Counted from the stretch's first letter, positions 1-8,736 are shown. The stretch is DNA of 64,000 bases from Roseomonas aeriglobus (GCA_016937575.1 JAFHKN010000002.1:3159001-3223000), one strand, 5' to 3'. The notes: generated by a model not told the origin, from the sequence alone. Translations and numbers: made by a program.

Positions 1-507
1 CGCCAAGCAGCCACTGTGCTTTCGGCAGATCGTCGAGCAAGGCTGCCGCGCCGGTGTAGTCGCTGACCTGCCCGGCGGTCATGAAGAAGCTCAAGGGCCG
101 CCCGTCCGCATCGCTGACGGCGTGCAGTTTGGTGTTCATGCCGCCTTTCGTGCGGCCGATCAGACGGCCGAGATCCCCTTTTTTACCCGCAGACTCGATG
201 CCGTGCGGTGTGCCTTCAGGTAGGTCGCGTCGATCATGACGGTCTTCGGCACGGCCTCCGCTGCCGCGAGACCTTCCATCATTCGCAGGAAAATACCCCT
301 CTCGCTCCACCGCTTCCAGCGATTGTAGAGCGTCTTGTGCGGCCCATAGTCCTTCGGTGCATCACACCAGCGTAGCCCGTTGCGATTGACGAAAATGATG
401 CCGCTGAGCACCCGCCGATCATCGACCCGAGGCTTGCCATGGCTCTTGGGAAAGAACGGTTGCAGACGCGCCATCTGCTCATCCGTCAGCCAGTACAGGT
501 CGCTCAT
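1..507 (-). CDS. IS5-family transposase, 5' part (copy A)
   Basis: DDE transposase made from two overlapping frames. The first frame begins at the ATG at 505-507, behind a GAGGAGAG ribosome site, and starts MSDLYWLTDEQM. It would end at GISAV unless a -1 slip on an A6G4 run near 178-187 joins it to the second frame (KKGDLGRLIGRTKGG). The C-terminal part lies outside the window. In the complete copies the fused product is about 252 residues. Confidence 0.88.
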
Positions 508-568
508 CCACTCTCTCCTCACGGAGCCTGAATCAGATCGCGCCTCCCACATCAATGGGTCCTGACCC
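1..568 (-). mobile_element. IS5-family (IS427-like) insertion sequence, copy A, truncated by the window edge
   Basis: The right-hand end reads GGTCCTGACCC followed by TA at 569-570. The transposase reading frame is identical to copies B (11448-12283) and C (30946-31781), which are 836 bp long, so about 270 bp lie outside the window. The terminal repeat (GGGTCAGGACYCATTG) and the flanking TA fit the IS427-type group of IS5. Copies A and B are in opposite orientations and bracket 571-11445. Confidence 0.93.
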
Positions 569-636
569 TAACCAGCGTGCTGTTGTCACATGCCGTGATA
601 TCCAGCGGGCCGAGCGATACAAGTCTCAACGACCAA

Positions 637-664
637 CCGCTATTGTCATCGATGATAATAGCGG
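637..664. promoter_or_regulatory. 28-bp near-perfect palindrome, candidate operator
   Basis: The sequence CCGCTATTGTCATC is followed directly by GATGATAATAGCGG. The two 14-base halves are reverse complements except at one position pair. It ends 42 bases before the thioesterase ATG at 707 and about 70 bases from the end of IS copy A. The length and symmetry fit a dimeric repressor site of GntR or TetR type. Which regulator binds is unknown; the nearest candidate is the TetR protein at 1302. Confidence 0.6.
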
Positions 665-706
665 CTATTGAGGCTGGGACTGACCCGATCTCATCGGAGC
701 GACCGA

Positions 707-1141
707 ATGTCCGAAGACAGCAGAAGCCACTCGTGCGCCTTCGAGGTTGTGGCATCCGACATCGATCACATGGGCCACGTCAACAATACGGTTTACCTGC
801 GCTGGGTTCAGGAGGCGGTGATCGCGTTCTGGCAGCAGGTTGCGCCGGCGGACGTCGTGCGCGCCACGGCCTGGGTCGCCGTTAAGCACGAGATAACGTA
901 CCGCTGCCCCGCATTTCTCGATCAGCGCGTCGAAGTCGTGACGGAGCCAGAGTGTGTGGTCGGCGCGAAGGGTCATTTTGCGGCGACTATTCGACGCGGT
1001 GAAACGATACTGGCCGAAGTCCGAAGCGTGTGGTGCAGCATCGACGCGACCTCGTTACGACCTATCCGTCTCGCCAAGGAACTAAGGGAACGCCTCTTTC
1101 CATCGGCAGGCGTGGAGCGCCGGGTCATCGCTTCTACTTAG
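707..1141 (+). CDS. acyl-CoA thioesterase, 4HBT (YbgC-like) hotdog family
   Basis: The 144-residue product has the single hotdog fold of 4-hydroxybenzoyl-CoA/YbgC thioesterases. The segment VVASDIDHMGHVNNTVYLRW near the N-terminus matches the family's D-x-x-x-H-x-N-N-x-x-Y-x-R-x pattern, with the Asp expected to be catalytic. Such enzymes hydrolyse acyl-CoA thioesters in the cytoplasm. A TTG at 668 opens the frame earlier, but the ATG at 707 is preferred because GGAG lies seven bases upstream and the hotdog motif follows soon after. An acyl-CoA ligase lies downstream on the same strand, so the pair could make and cleave related CoA thioesters. The natural substrate cannot be read from the sequence. 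Confidence 0.85.
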   Translation: MSEDSRSHSCAFEVVASDIDHMGHVNNTVYLRWVQEAVIAFWQQVAPADVVRATAWVAVKHEITYRCPAFLDQRVEVVTEPECVVGAKGHFAATIRRGETILAEVRSVWCSIDATSLRPIRLAKELRERLFPSAGVERRVIAST

Positions 1142-1301
1142 CGTGGACGACGCATTCGCCGGCGGGCGGCCAGCTATTTTCCCCGCACCGACTGCCGCCT
1201 GCGTCCGGACGGCACAAACTAATTCCTTAGGCTGCTTCTCTGTCTCCCGGTGAAAAGCTTTCCGGATTCTGGATTGAGCTCGGGCATTTGAGATTTTAGG
1301 T

Positions 1302-1925
1302 ATGACTTTAGTAGATTTTGGGTCGAAGCGTCGACGTCGGCAGCCAGACGAACTGCGTAGCGAGGCTATAGGGGCGGCGCGAGAAATATTACTTAAGGAT
1401 GGACCTGCATCTATTACGCTTCAAAGCGTAGCCGCCGCGCTTGGAATGGCGCACGGCAGTATCACGCATCACTTTGGAACGGCCGCGAACCTTCAGGCCG
1501 CAGTCGCCGACGAGCTAATTGGGCAACTGCTGGCAGGGGTAAGAAGTGGCGCGTGTGCTCTGAAGACGGGCACGATCGACGAGGCCGACCTGGTCGATCT
1601 TGTTTTCGACGTATTTGAGGAGACAGGCGTCGGGAGGTTGATTGGGTGGCTCGCCGCCTACGACAGCCCGCTGCTGCAGCCGATGTTCGAACGCTTCGGC
1701 CGGCTTTCCGCGGAGATAGCTGGAGATCAGGTGGAAGGCTCGGCTTTTATGGAAGCCGAACTTCCGGTCATCATCGAAAACGTCGTGACGGCCGCGCTCA
1801 GTTCTGCGTTGATCGGCGCTGACCTTCTCAAAGCGCTCGATCTCGGATCTAGCCACACGCGGGAGAGGGTCGCCGTCAATCTGGCAGCGCAGCGGTCAAA
1901 GCGCTTCTCGAAATCATCCCGCTGA
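1302..1925 (+). CDS. TetR/AcrR-family transcriptional regulator
   Basis: The 207-residue protein has an N-terminal TetR helix-turn-helix (residues ~17-65: AIGAAREILLKDGPASITLQ, then AAALGMAHGSITHHFG) and a helical C-terminal ligand domain with no strong family signature. Such proteins usually repress a neighbouring operon and release DNA on binding a small molecule. It stands 57 bases upstream of the acyl-CoA ligase/exporter operon on the same strand, so autoregulation together with control of that operon is the natural guess. The 28-bp palindrome at 637-664 is another possible target. The C-terminus is basic and short on recognisable features. Confidence 0.88.
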   Translation: MTLVDFGSKRRRRQPDELRSEAIGAAREILLKDGPASITLQSVAAALGMAHGSITHHFGTAANLQAAVADELIGQLLAGVRSGACALKTGTIDEADLVDLVFDVFEETGVGRLIGWLAAYDSPLLQPMFERFGRLSAEIAGDQVEGSAFMEAELPVIIENVVTAALSSALIGADLLKALDLGSSHTRERVAVNLAAQRSKRFSKSSR

Positions 1926-1982
1926 TTTCTTTATATCAGACAGAAACCCGAATTATCGAAATTATAAAAGGAGAGGGCTCCA

Positions 1983-3548
1983 ATGGGCAGTCCACGATTA
2001 CTCGATACGGTTGCTGCTGAAGCCTATTCCTATCCGCTTCTGATCCGGCGACTTCTTCCTCAGCCGGCGTCAACCGGACACGAGATCGTCAGCGATGGAC
2101 GCCGGTTCTCTTACCCTGAGTTCATCGTCCGCGTGCATCGTCTTGCGTCAGGTCTGCACCAGATTGGCGTTCGCGCCGGCGACACGGTCGCGGTGATGGA
2201 TTGGGATAGCCACCGCTATCTGGAATGCTATTTCGCGATACCTATGCTGGGGGCGATCCTGCAGACCGTAAACGTGCGATTGGCGCCTGATACGATCGCT
2301 TTCACGCTGCGACAGAGCGGGGCCACCACTCTCCTCAATCACCGCGATTTCCAGCCGTTGGTGGATTCGCTGCTTCAAGCGTTGAATATCCCACGCGTTG
2401 TGACCTTCGGTGACGCGGCGACGTCCGACGAGTTCGAAGCATTGATCGAAAGCAGCGATCCGGATTTCGCGTTCGAGGATTTCGACGAGAACGCTATCGC
2501 GACCACCTTCCACACGACCGGTACCACCGGCGATCCGAAGCAGGTCTTCTTCTCACACCGCCAACTCGTGCTGCACACGCTGGCTGCCGCCACGACGATC
2601 GCCAACCAGCCCCCTGGGCAGAATGTTGTTCGTAGCGACGTCTACATGCCGATCACGCCCATGTTTCACGTTCACGCGTGGGGTATGCCGTTTGTCGCGA
2701 CAATGCTCGGGATGAAGCAGGTCTATCCCGGCCGATATGATCCTGGCGTACTCATCGCGTTGAAGAACGCCGAGAAGGTGACCTACTCGCATTGTGTTCC
2801 GACGATTCTGCGCATGCTGATCGACGCAGCGCGTGCCGCCGACGTTTATCTCGGCCCGTGGACCATGATGATCGGTGGTTCGGCTCTGCCCGAAGCGCTG
2901 GCGGAAGAGGCGGAGCAGGTCGGCATCATGGCACTTGCCGGATATGGCATGTCTGAAACCGGCCCCGTCGTGACGCTTGCGCGAAGTCTGCCTGAAGATC
3001 CGGTCGCCGTTCGCTGCCGAGCCGGTATACCGCTCCCATTGGTCGATGTTGCTGTCGATCGTGAGCGTGCAGGTGAATTGACGCTTCGAGCACCCTGGCT
3101 GACGCAAGGCTATTCAAGACAGGAGGCGTCCGACGCGCTTTGGGAGGGCGGACGGCTGCACACCGGGGACATCGCCGAGATCGATCCAGACGGCGGTGTT
3201 CGCATCGTCGATCGGTTGAAGGACGTTATCAAGACCGGCGGGGAGTGGGTTTCGTCGTTGGAGGTCGAATCGCTTCTCATGGACGCCGTGGGCGTTGCCG
3301 AGGCGGCAGTCGTCGGTGTTCCCGATGCACGCTGGGGCGAACGGCCGATCGCCTTTGTCGTCTGCGTGCCCGGCTCCGATATCACGTCAGACAGCTTGCG
3401 AGAGCACGTCACTGCCCATGCGCAAACCGGCGCAATCTCGCGCTATGCCGTCCCGGACGTTGTTCATTTCTGCCCGGCGTTGCCGAAGACGAGCGTCGGC
3501 AAAATCGACAAAAAGGCGCTTCGCCAGAGCATTACGGAGCAAGCATGA
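1983..3548 (+). CDS. AMP-dependent acyl-CoA synthetase/ligase (ANL superfamily)
   Basis: The 521-residue adenylate-forming enzyme activates a carboxylic acid to an acyl-AMP and then to acyl-CoA. Visible motifs are the phosphate loop TTGTTGDPK (~177-186), the A5 motif GYGMSETGP (~319-328), the hinge and A8 region DRLKDVIKTGGEW (~408-420), and the C-terminal catalytic lysine in KTSVGKIDKK (~501-511). All key positions look intact and the length is usual for medium/long-chain or aromatic acid ligases. The ATG at 1983 follows a strong AAGGAGAGGG. The stop overlaps the next start (ATGA at 3545), so it heads a translationally coupled operon with a tripartite exporter. The acid substrate is not known; a toxic or exported carboxylate is an inference from context. 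Confidence 0.9.
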   Translation: MGSPRLLDTVAAEAYSYPLLIRRLLPQPASTGHEIVSDGRRFSYPEFIVRVHRLASGLHQIGVRAGDTVAVMDWDSHRYLECYFAIPMLGAILQTVNVRLAPDTIAFTLRQSGATTLLNHRDFQPLVDSLLQALNIPRVVTFGDAATSDEFEALIESSDPDFAFEDFDENAIATTFHTTGTTGDPKQVFFSHRQLVLHTLAAATTIANQPPGQNVVRSDVYMPITPMFHVHAWGMPFVATMLGMKQVYPGRYDPGVLIALKNAEKVTYSHCVPTILRMLIDAARAADVYLGPWTMMIGGSALPEALAEEAEQVGIMALAGYGMSETGPVVTLARSLPEDPVAVRCRAGIPLPLVDVAVDRERAGELTLRAPWLTQGYSRQEASDALWEGGRLHTGDIAEIDPDGGVRIVDRLKDVIKTGGEWVSSLEVESLLMDAVGVAEAAVVGVPDARWGERPIAFVVCVPGSDITSDSLREHVTAHAQTGAISRYAVPDVVHFCPALPKTSVGKIDKKALRQSITEQA

Positions 3549-4939
3549 TCCGTTCGCGACTTTCGCTGAGCCGGCACCTTGTCGCGGCCGTCGCCTGCGG
3601 CATCGTTTCCACTGCGGCAGTGGGCCAATCAGCGAACCCGGCCGATCCGGTAAACCTGGATTTTGCCCAAGCGCAAACGCAATTGCTCGACCGGTCGGAC
3701 GCGATCGTGGCATCTGACGCAAATGTCCGGAGCAAGGCGGCGCAAGAAGGAGCGACACGCACGCTTCATCGGCCGGACGTCGATTTCGAGGCTCAACTTC
3801 TGGAATATCAGAAGACGCTTTACCTGCCGCTCGGCTCGCTCGCGCCGGTCGCGGAGCGGTTTGGCATCAGCGATCCCTTGCGATTTCAGGTTCAGCGCAG
3901 AAGCACGCGCCCGATCGCGTCCGCGACCCTGCCGATCTACACCGGCGGACAAATCCGCGGTACGGAGGATGGCGCACGCGCACAGATGGCGCAGGCGGAA
4001 GCTGACCGAAACATCACGGTGAACGATCAGCTCGTGCAGCTCGTTCGCTATTACTTCGGCCAACAGCTTGCCGAGCGCGCTCTCGCCGTGCGGCGCGATG
4101 TTCTAGATGGGCTCGAGCGTCACGTCGCGGATGCGATCAAGCTCGAGCAAGCGCGATTCATCAGCCGCGCACAGCGCCTGCAGGCCGAGGTTGCGCGAGA
4201 TGAGGCACGCGCGGAATATGAAAAGGCAATAGCCGACCTTGAAACGGCGAACGCGGCACTTGCCGGATTACTGCGCGAGTCCTCAGGGGTGCGACCGATC
4301 ACCCCGCTATTTGTGATTTCACGGCCCTTACCGGCGGTCGGGACTTTCCAGTCCGCTGCAATGGCGAATCATCCACAACTGGCCCGACTGAGCGCACTCG
4401 AGGCGCAAGCTCAGGCCGGTGTTACGCTGCAGCAGGCAAAGCAGCGTCCGACCGTCTACGGTTTTGGCCAATATAACTTCGATCGGCGCAACACGCTGCT
4501 CACTGACCCCGACTGGGCGATCGGTGTCGGCTTGCGGTACAAGCTCGCGGGCGGTCTCGGCCGTCGCCAGGCAGTTGAGGCCGCCCGCGCCACGCAGGAG
4601 CAGGCGCGCGCCGGTGTTCGGGAAGGGCGGACGCAAATCGAAATCGGCGTGATGAAAGCGTGGAACGACGTCGAGGCCGCGCGGAAGCGGTATCTTCTCC
4701 TCGATACCTCTCTCACTTCATCTGCTGAAAATTTGCGGTTGCAGACGCTCTCCTATCGCGAGCAACAGTCGACCTCTCTCGACGTGATCGACGCACAGCT
4801 GTCTCTTGGACGCGTGCGCGTCCAGCGCGCGCAAGCAGCGAACGAATATGTCCAAGCACTCGCACAGCTCCTGAACATCAGTGGACAGATCGGCGATATG
4901 CCGCGGTATGTCGCTCAAGCCGACAAGGTGATTCCATGA
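3545..4939 (+). CDS. TolC-family outer-membrane efflux protein
   Basis: The 464-residue protein starts with a signal peptide (residues 1-~27, ending TAAVGQS) and carries two copies of the long alpha-helical OEP repeat typical of TolC/NodT channels, rich in Ala, Gln and Arg with heptad spacing. It should form the trimeric outer-membrane exit duct for the HlyD/ABC-2 components downstream. The frame is open from 3140, but the start is the ATG at 3545 that overlaps the ligase stop, directly before the signal sequence. The gene ends with another ATGA overlap at 4936, tying it to the HlyD gene. Confidence 0.92.
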   Translation: MIRSRLSLSRHLVAAVACGIVSTAAVGQSANPADPVNLDFAQAQTQLLDRSDAIVASDANVRSKAAQEGATRTLHRPDVDFEAQLLEYQKTLYLPLGSLAPVAERFGISDPLRFQVQRRSTRPIASATLPIYTGGQIRGTEDGARAQMAQAEADRNITVNDQLVQLVRYYFGQQLAERALAVRRDVLDGLERHVADAIKLEQARFISRAQRLQAEVARDEARAEYEKAIADLETANAALAGLLRESSGVRPITPLFVISRPLPAVGTFQSAAMANHPQLARLSALEAQAQAGVTLQQAKQRPTVYGFGQYNFDRRNTLLTDPDWAIGVGLRYKLAGGLGRRQAVEAARATQEQARAGVREGRTQIEIGVMKAWNDVEAARKRYLLLDTSLTSSAENLRLQTLSYREQQSTSLDVIDAQLSLGRVRVQRAQAANEYVQALAQLLNISGQIGDMPRYVAQADKVIP

Positions 4940-5961
4940 CCAACGCTATTGTCGACGACGATCCGGCGGAGACCCCGCCCCGCACCCGCCGAAAGGTGAT
5001 GCCGGGCCTGATACTTCTCGCAGTTGCCATCGCGATCGGTGCGGGACTGTGGCTCAGCTACCGTCCGGCACCCGGCTTGATCCAGGGGATGGTCGACGCG
5101 CGGGAGATACGAATTACCAGCAAGGTTACGGGTCGCGTCGCCGCCTTCAACGTCGAGGAGGGACAGGCCGTTCAGGCTGGTCAGCTTCTCTACACGATCT
5201 CCAGCCCCGAAGTCGCAGCCAAGCAGCAGCAGGTTGGCGGCGTCCTCGAGGCTGCACAGGCGACGCAGGACAAGGCGGACGCCGGTGCGCGCCCGGAAGA
5301 CATCCGGGCAGCGGAAGCACAATGGCGGCGCGCGCAGGCCGCTGCAAATTTGGCGCAGGACACCAGCGCGCGAACGCAGCGACTTTACGCACAGGGCGTG
5401 GTCGCCGGTCAGAAAGCGGATGAAGCCAGGACCAATGCCGTCGCGTCGACCGAAGCCGCAAAGGCGGCGCGCGCGCAATATGATCAGGCGCTTGCCGGCG
5501 CGCGACCGCAGGACAGAGCCGCGGCGGGCGGCCAAGTACGGCAGGCCCGCGGTGCCGTCGCGGAAGTACAGGCGGCGGCCGCGGAAACGCGGATTGTCGC
5601 ACCCGCCGCGGGCGAGATTGGGAAGCGCCTGGCGCAGCCCGGCGAACTCGTTCCGCAGGGTTTTCCCGTCTTCATGCTGACGGACGTCGCGAACGCGTGG
5701 GTGACGCTCAACGTCCGAGAGGATCAGTTGAACGGCCTGCGGCGGGGACGACAACTGGTTGGCATGGTGCCGGCACTTGGTGAACGGCGCGTGACGTTTC
5801 GGGTCACGTACATGGCACCCGCGGGCGAGTTCGCGACGTGGCGGGCAACCCGGCAGTCGAGCGGGTTCGACGTGAAGAGCTTTGAGGTGCGCGTGATGCC
5901 GACACAGCGCGTCGACGGGCTCCGTCCCGGAATGACGGTCCTGTTCGACTGGCCCCAATGA
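4936..5961 (+). CDS. HlyD/EmrA-type periplasmic adaptor (membrane fusion) protein
   Basis: This 341-residue protein has a cytoplasmic tail, one transmembrane helix (residues ~21-38, GLILLAVAIAIGAGLWLSY), a biotinyl-lipoyl half-domain with ITSKVTGRVAAFNVEEGQAV, a long Ala/Gln-rich coiled-coil hairpin (~85-205), the second lipoyl half (ETRIVAPAAGEIGKRLAQPG) and a beta-barrel domain. It bridges an inner-membrane transporter to TolC. It overlaps both neighbours by ATGA (4936 and 5958). The order lipoyl-hairpin-lipoyl-barrel and the neighbouring ABC-2 permeases resemble YbhG/YhiI-type systems. Confidence 0.92.
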   Translation: MTNAIVDDDPAETPPRTRRKVMPGLILLAVAIAIGAGLWLSYRPAPGLIQGMVDAREIRITSKVTGRVAAFNVEEGQAVQAGQLLYTISSPEVAAKQQQVGGVLEAAQATQDKADAGARPEDIRAAEAQWRRAQAAANLAQDTSARTQRLYAQGVVAGQKADEARTNAVASTEAAKAARAQYDQALAGARPQDRAAAGGQVRQARGAVAEVQAAAAETRIVAPAAGEIGKRLAQPGELVPQGFPVFMLTDVANAWVTLNVREDQLNGLRRGRQLVGMVPALGERRVTFRVTYMAPAGEFATWRATRQSSGFDVKSFEVRVMPTQRVDGLRPGMTVLFDWPQ

Positions 5962-7127
5962 TGGTGTCCGCGTTGCTCGATGGTCTACGTCGGGAACTAA
6001 CATTCCTTCGCGGTAGCTTTTGGGATCTATCACTCATCACGTGGATCCCGCTGGTCCTTCTTGGCACGGTTGCCATACAGATGTCTGCGGGTGTCATGCG
6101 CGACCTTCCGATCATCGTAATTGATCGCGACGGTGGAATAATTGCTCGCGAACTCACCCGTCGGCTGGATGCTGCACCCGGCTTGTCGGTTGCCGAAGAG
6201 GCCCCGAGCATGACAATCGCAGAAGACGGCGTGCGGTCACGCAAAGCCTTCGCGATCGTTCTGATTGATCGCGACACGACCAAGACCGTTCTGCAAGGCG
6301 GAACTGCCCAGGTCGTCGCCCTGTATAACGCCAGCTATTCGACACCGGCGGGTTCTGTGCTTCGAGATGTTGGTAGCGTGGTCCAGAGCTATGGCGCCGT
6401 TCTCGGTTTGGAAGAAAGCGCCGCCATACTCGGCCCAGCACGCGTTCGAAGGCCTCCCCTGTCGATCCGCTCGACGATCCTATTCAATCCGCAAGGAAGC
6501 TACGAACTGCAGCTGGTCGCGCTGATTCAACCCGCGGTTCTGCATCTTATCTTCATGAACGCGATCACCGGCGCCTTAGGGCGCGAGCTTCGCGACGGGT
6601 CGATCGGGTCGTGGATTGGGGAGCGTCCCGCCGGGTTTGCAGCTTGGGCCGTTTTTGGGAAATTGCTGCCCTATTTTTGCGTCTTCATGGCGTGGGGCGT
6701 AGCCGCGACAGCGTACATCGCGGGATTGAGAGGCTGGCCAATTGCAGGAAGCCCGTTGCTTATCTTCGTCGGCTACGCCGCGATGTATCTCGCCTACATC
6801 GGCGTCGCTGTCCTGTTCGTAGGTCTGACGCTAACGATGGGCACCGCATTATCTGCGGCCGGTCTTTATGCCGGTGCGTCATTCGCGTTCGCGGGGGCGG
6901 TCTTCCCGGTCGAATCGGCGTCCGCTTTTGCCCGCGTCTGGAGCGCCCTGCTACCTTACACATCCTTTGCCAAATTACTGTCCGAACAATGGGTGATGGG
7001 TTCGGCCGCCGGACAGTCGATGCGTCAGGTGTTGATCATGCTGATCTTCTTGGTCGTCGGGATCGCGGTGGGGCTCCCACGTTACGTCGCCGCAGCTAAG
7101 CGGCCGGCCACATGGGGTCGGCGATGA
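5958..7127 (+). CDS. ABC-2-type transporter permease (first of a pair)
   Basis: The 389-residue inner-membrane protein has the ABC-2 (YhhJ/YbhS-like) layout: one N-terminal membrane segment (~24-44), a large periplasmic domain with DLPIIVIDRDGG, then five or six hydrophobic helices from ~residue 185 to the C-terminus. ABC-2 permeases normally need a cytoplasmic ATPase, but no ATPase gene and no fused Walker motif is present in this operon. It starts at the ATGA overlap with the HlyD gene and stops inside the start of the second permease. The two permeases probably form a heterodimer. Confidence 0.88.
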   Translation: MMVSALLDGLRRELTFLRGSFWDLSLITWIPLVLLGTVAIQMSAGVMRDLPIIVIDRDGGIIARELTRRLDAAPGLSVAEEAPSMTIAEDGVRSRKAFAIVLIDRDTTKTVLQGGTAQVVALYNASYSTPAGSVLRDVGSVVQSYGAVLGLEESAAILGPARVRRPPLSIRSTILFNPQGSYELQLVALIQPAVLHLIFMNAITGALGRELRDGSIGSWIGERPAGFAAWAVFGKLLPYFCVFMAWGVAATAYIAGLRGWPIAGSPLLIFVGYAAMYLAYIGVAVLFVGLTLTMGTALSAAGLYAGASFAFAGAVFPVESASAFARVWSALLPYTSFAKLLSEQWVMGSAAGQSMRQVLIMLIFLVVGIAVGLPRYVAAAKRPATWGRR

Positions 7128-8236
7128 TTAGGGACGGGTTCGTCGGGGTGTTCCGCGCCATTGCTGCTGATCGCGCGGCCCTGCTGTTGCTGGTCGGCTC
7201 GGCGATTCTCTATTCGTTCTTTTACCCCGCAGCCTATTCGGGCGAGGTAGTCACGAGGTTGCCGATCGTCGTCGTTGATCTCGACCATACGGGGTCAAGC
7301 CGTTCGCTGCTCGGTAAGTTGCCATCGCTTCAACAAGCCGCGCTCGTCGGAGGTCTCGGCTCCCCGCAGGAAGCGTTTGAGTGGATCAAGGAGCGCCGCG
7401 CGGACGCGGCCATCGTCATCCCCGAAGGCTACGAACGCCATATCCTCCGCGGAGGGCAGGGAACGATCGCGCTCTACGGAAACGGGGCCTACCTCCTTCG
7501 CAGCAGCACATCGCTCGGTAGCATTGCTTCCGCGATCGCCGTCGTCGGGCGCGAAGCCGGGCTGGATCAGGCGGTGGCGGCGGGTGCACCGGCGCCGGCG
7601 CCCCTTGCGCTCGTCCAGCGACCACTTTTCAACACGCGTGAAGGCTATGGCAGCACGGTTGTCCCCGGGGTCACGTTCCTGATCATTCACCAGACGCTGC
7701 TGATGGGGCTAGCCTTGCTCGCGGGAACGATAAGGGAGCAGCACGGACGCCGACGATTCAACCCTGGTGAACTGCTCGGGATCGCACTTGCCTTCCTTGT
7801 CATCGGGCTATGCGATGTTGCCTATTACACGGGGTTCGTCTTCTGGTTTCAGGATTATCCCCGGGCCCAAGCCAGCCCGATTACCCTGACCATCGCCGCG
7901 ATCACCTTCGTCTCAGCCACCATCGCTGGCGCGCTTGCACTCGCTAGTTTCTTCAAGACCCGCGAGCGTCCTGTTCAGCTCTGGATCGTGACGTCATTGC
8001 CGATCTTCTTTTTGTCCGGACTTTCCTGGCCTGCCGAGGCGACCCCGGCGTGGCTCGCCTATGTTGCGCGACTCCTGCCGACGACCGCGGGAATTCATTT
8101 GATGGTTGGCATCAACCAGATGGGCGCCTCCCTGCGCCAGATGCACCTTGAGATTGCGAACCTTCTCGTTCTGACGCTGATATACGGCGCGATTGCCTAC
8201 GCCCGATTTGTATCAGCGCGACAATCGATCGAGTGA
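7124..8236 (+). CDS. ABC-2-type transporter permease (second of a pair)
   Basis: The ~370-residue partner of the preceding permease has the same architecture: an N-terminal helix (~15-35), a periplasmic domain (TRLPIVVVDLDHTGSSRSLL) and a C-terminal block of helices with the ABC-2 signature-like stretch SLPIFFLSGLSWPAEATPAW. An ATG at 7112 is in frame, but the ATG at 7124 forms the same ATGA overlap seen at three other junctions in the operon and is preferred. It is the last gene of the operon; 262 bases of non-coding DNA follow. Confidence 0.87.
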   Translation: MIRDGFVGVFRAIAADRAALLLLVGSAILYSFFYPAAYSGEVVTRLPIVVVDLDHTGSSRSLLGKLPSLQQAALVGGLGSPQEAFEWIKERRADAAIVIPEGYERHILRGGQGTIALYGNGAYLLRSSTSLGSIASAIAVVGREAGLDQAVAAGAPAPAPLALVQRPLFNTREGYGSTVVPGVTFLIIHQTLLMGLALLAGTIREQHGRRRFNPGELLGIALAFLVIGLCDVAYYTGFVFWFQDYPRAQASPITLTIAAITFVSATIAGALALASFFKTRERPVQLWIVTSLPIFFLSGLSWPAEATPAWLAYVARLLPTTAGIHLMVGINQMGASLRQMHLEIANLLVLTLIYGAIAYARFVSARQSIE

Positions 8237-8350
8237 AATCTTCTCGATCACCGAGATCGCAGCCTGTCTACAGCTGATTTTTGACTGGTCCTGATGCAAG
8301 GCGCCCCAGACATTCTTTGATAGGCGCAAAAACAAGCCTCTTAGTTCGGT

Positions 8351-8365
8351 TGTAAAGTCTTTACA
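8351..8365. promoter_or_regulatory. palindrome TGTAAA-GTC-TTTACA, candidate operator of the isocitrate lyase unit
   Basis: A perfect 6+6 inverted repeat with a 3-base centre lies in the gap upstream of the 51-residue ORF and isocitrate lyase. In alphaproteobacteria, glyoxylate-shunt genes are often controlled by HTH regulators binding short TTTRCAAA-like palindromes (established for ScfR/RamB-type regulators). This site is of that general kind, but the assignment is inference. The rest of 8237-8498 shows no other gene. Confidence 0.45.
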
Positions 8366-8498
8366 GCGCGACTCAAGGACGGCGCATTGTCGCCGACATC
8401 ACGACCCTCTGACGGCACCGCCGCTGCTTTTAAAAAGCGATCGACCCCTGCACCTTGATGTCCACGCATCAACAATTGCTCGTGCAGGAGTATGGAAT

Positions 8499-8654
8499 AT
8501 GACAAACGAACCGCAGCGCAGCCGGGCCGTCTTCTCGACTGAAGACTTCAGTCTCATGAAAGAGGCGGTCGCCAACTACGTCCGTCAGATCGCCGACGAT
8601 CCGCGTTCGTCGAAGTTCTCCAACCTCTATCATCGGCTTGGCCGGCTCGGCTGA
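8499..8654 (+). CDS. small protein of unknown function upstream of isocitrate lyase
   Basis: This is a 51-residue ORF (starts MTNEPQRSRAVFSTEDFSLM, ends YHRLGRLG). It has an AGGAG ribosome site at 8486-8490, eight bases before the ATG, and codon use like its neighbours. It precedes isocitrate lyase by 82 bases on the same strand and may share its transcript. No membrane segment or known domain is visible; it is mildly charged and probably helical. I cannot name a function. Confidence 0.6.
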   Translation: MTNEPQRSRAVFSTEDFSLMKEAVANYVRQIADDPRSSKFSNLYHRLGRLG

Positions 8655-8679
8655 TCTCGGCACCTCGAAATTAGGGGTT

Positions 8680-8697
8680 ACGGGGTGGAATCCCCGT
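8680..8697 (+). promoter_or_regulatory. stem-loop between the small ORF and isocitrate lyase
   Basis: ACGGGG, a six-base loop and CCCCGT form a perfect 6-bp stem 40 bases before the isocitrate lyase start. There is no U-tract, so it is more likely an RNA-processing or attenuating hairpin than a terminator. Confidence 0.35.
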
Positions 8698-8736
8698 GCC
8701 GCCCAAACCCGTCTTCGTCATTAAGGATCGTCGCCC

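Noticed and set aside
4915..6033. Minus-strand frame of 372 codons opposite the HlyD gene
   Set aside because: Shadow frame. The HlyD gene is tied to its neighbours by ATGA overlaps.
8680..8697. Riboswitch before isocitrate lyase
   Set aside because: Only a single 6-bp hairpin is present, with no conserved aptamer-like architecture.
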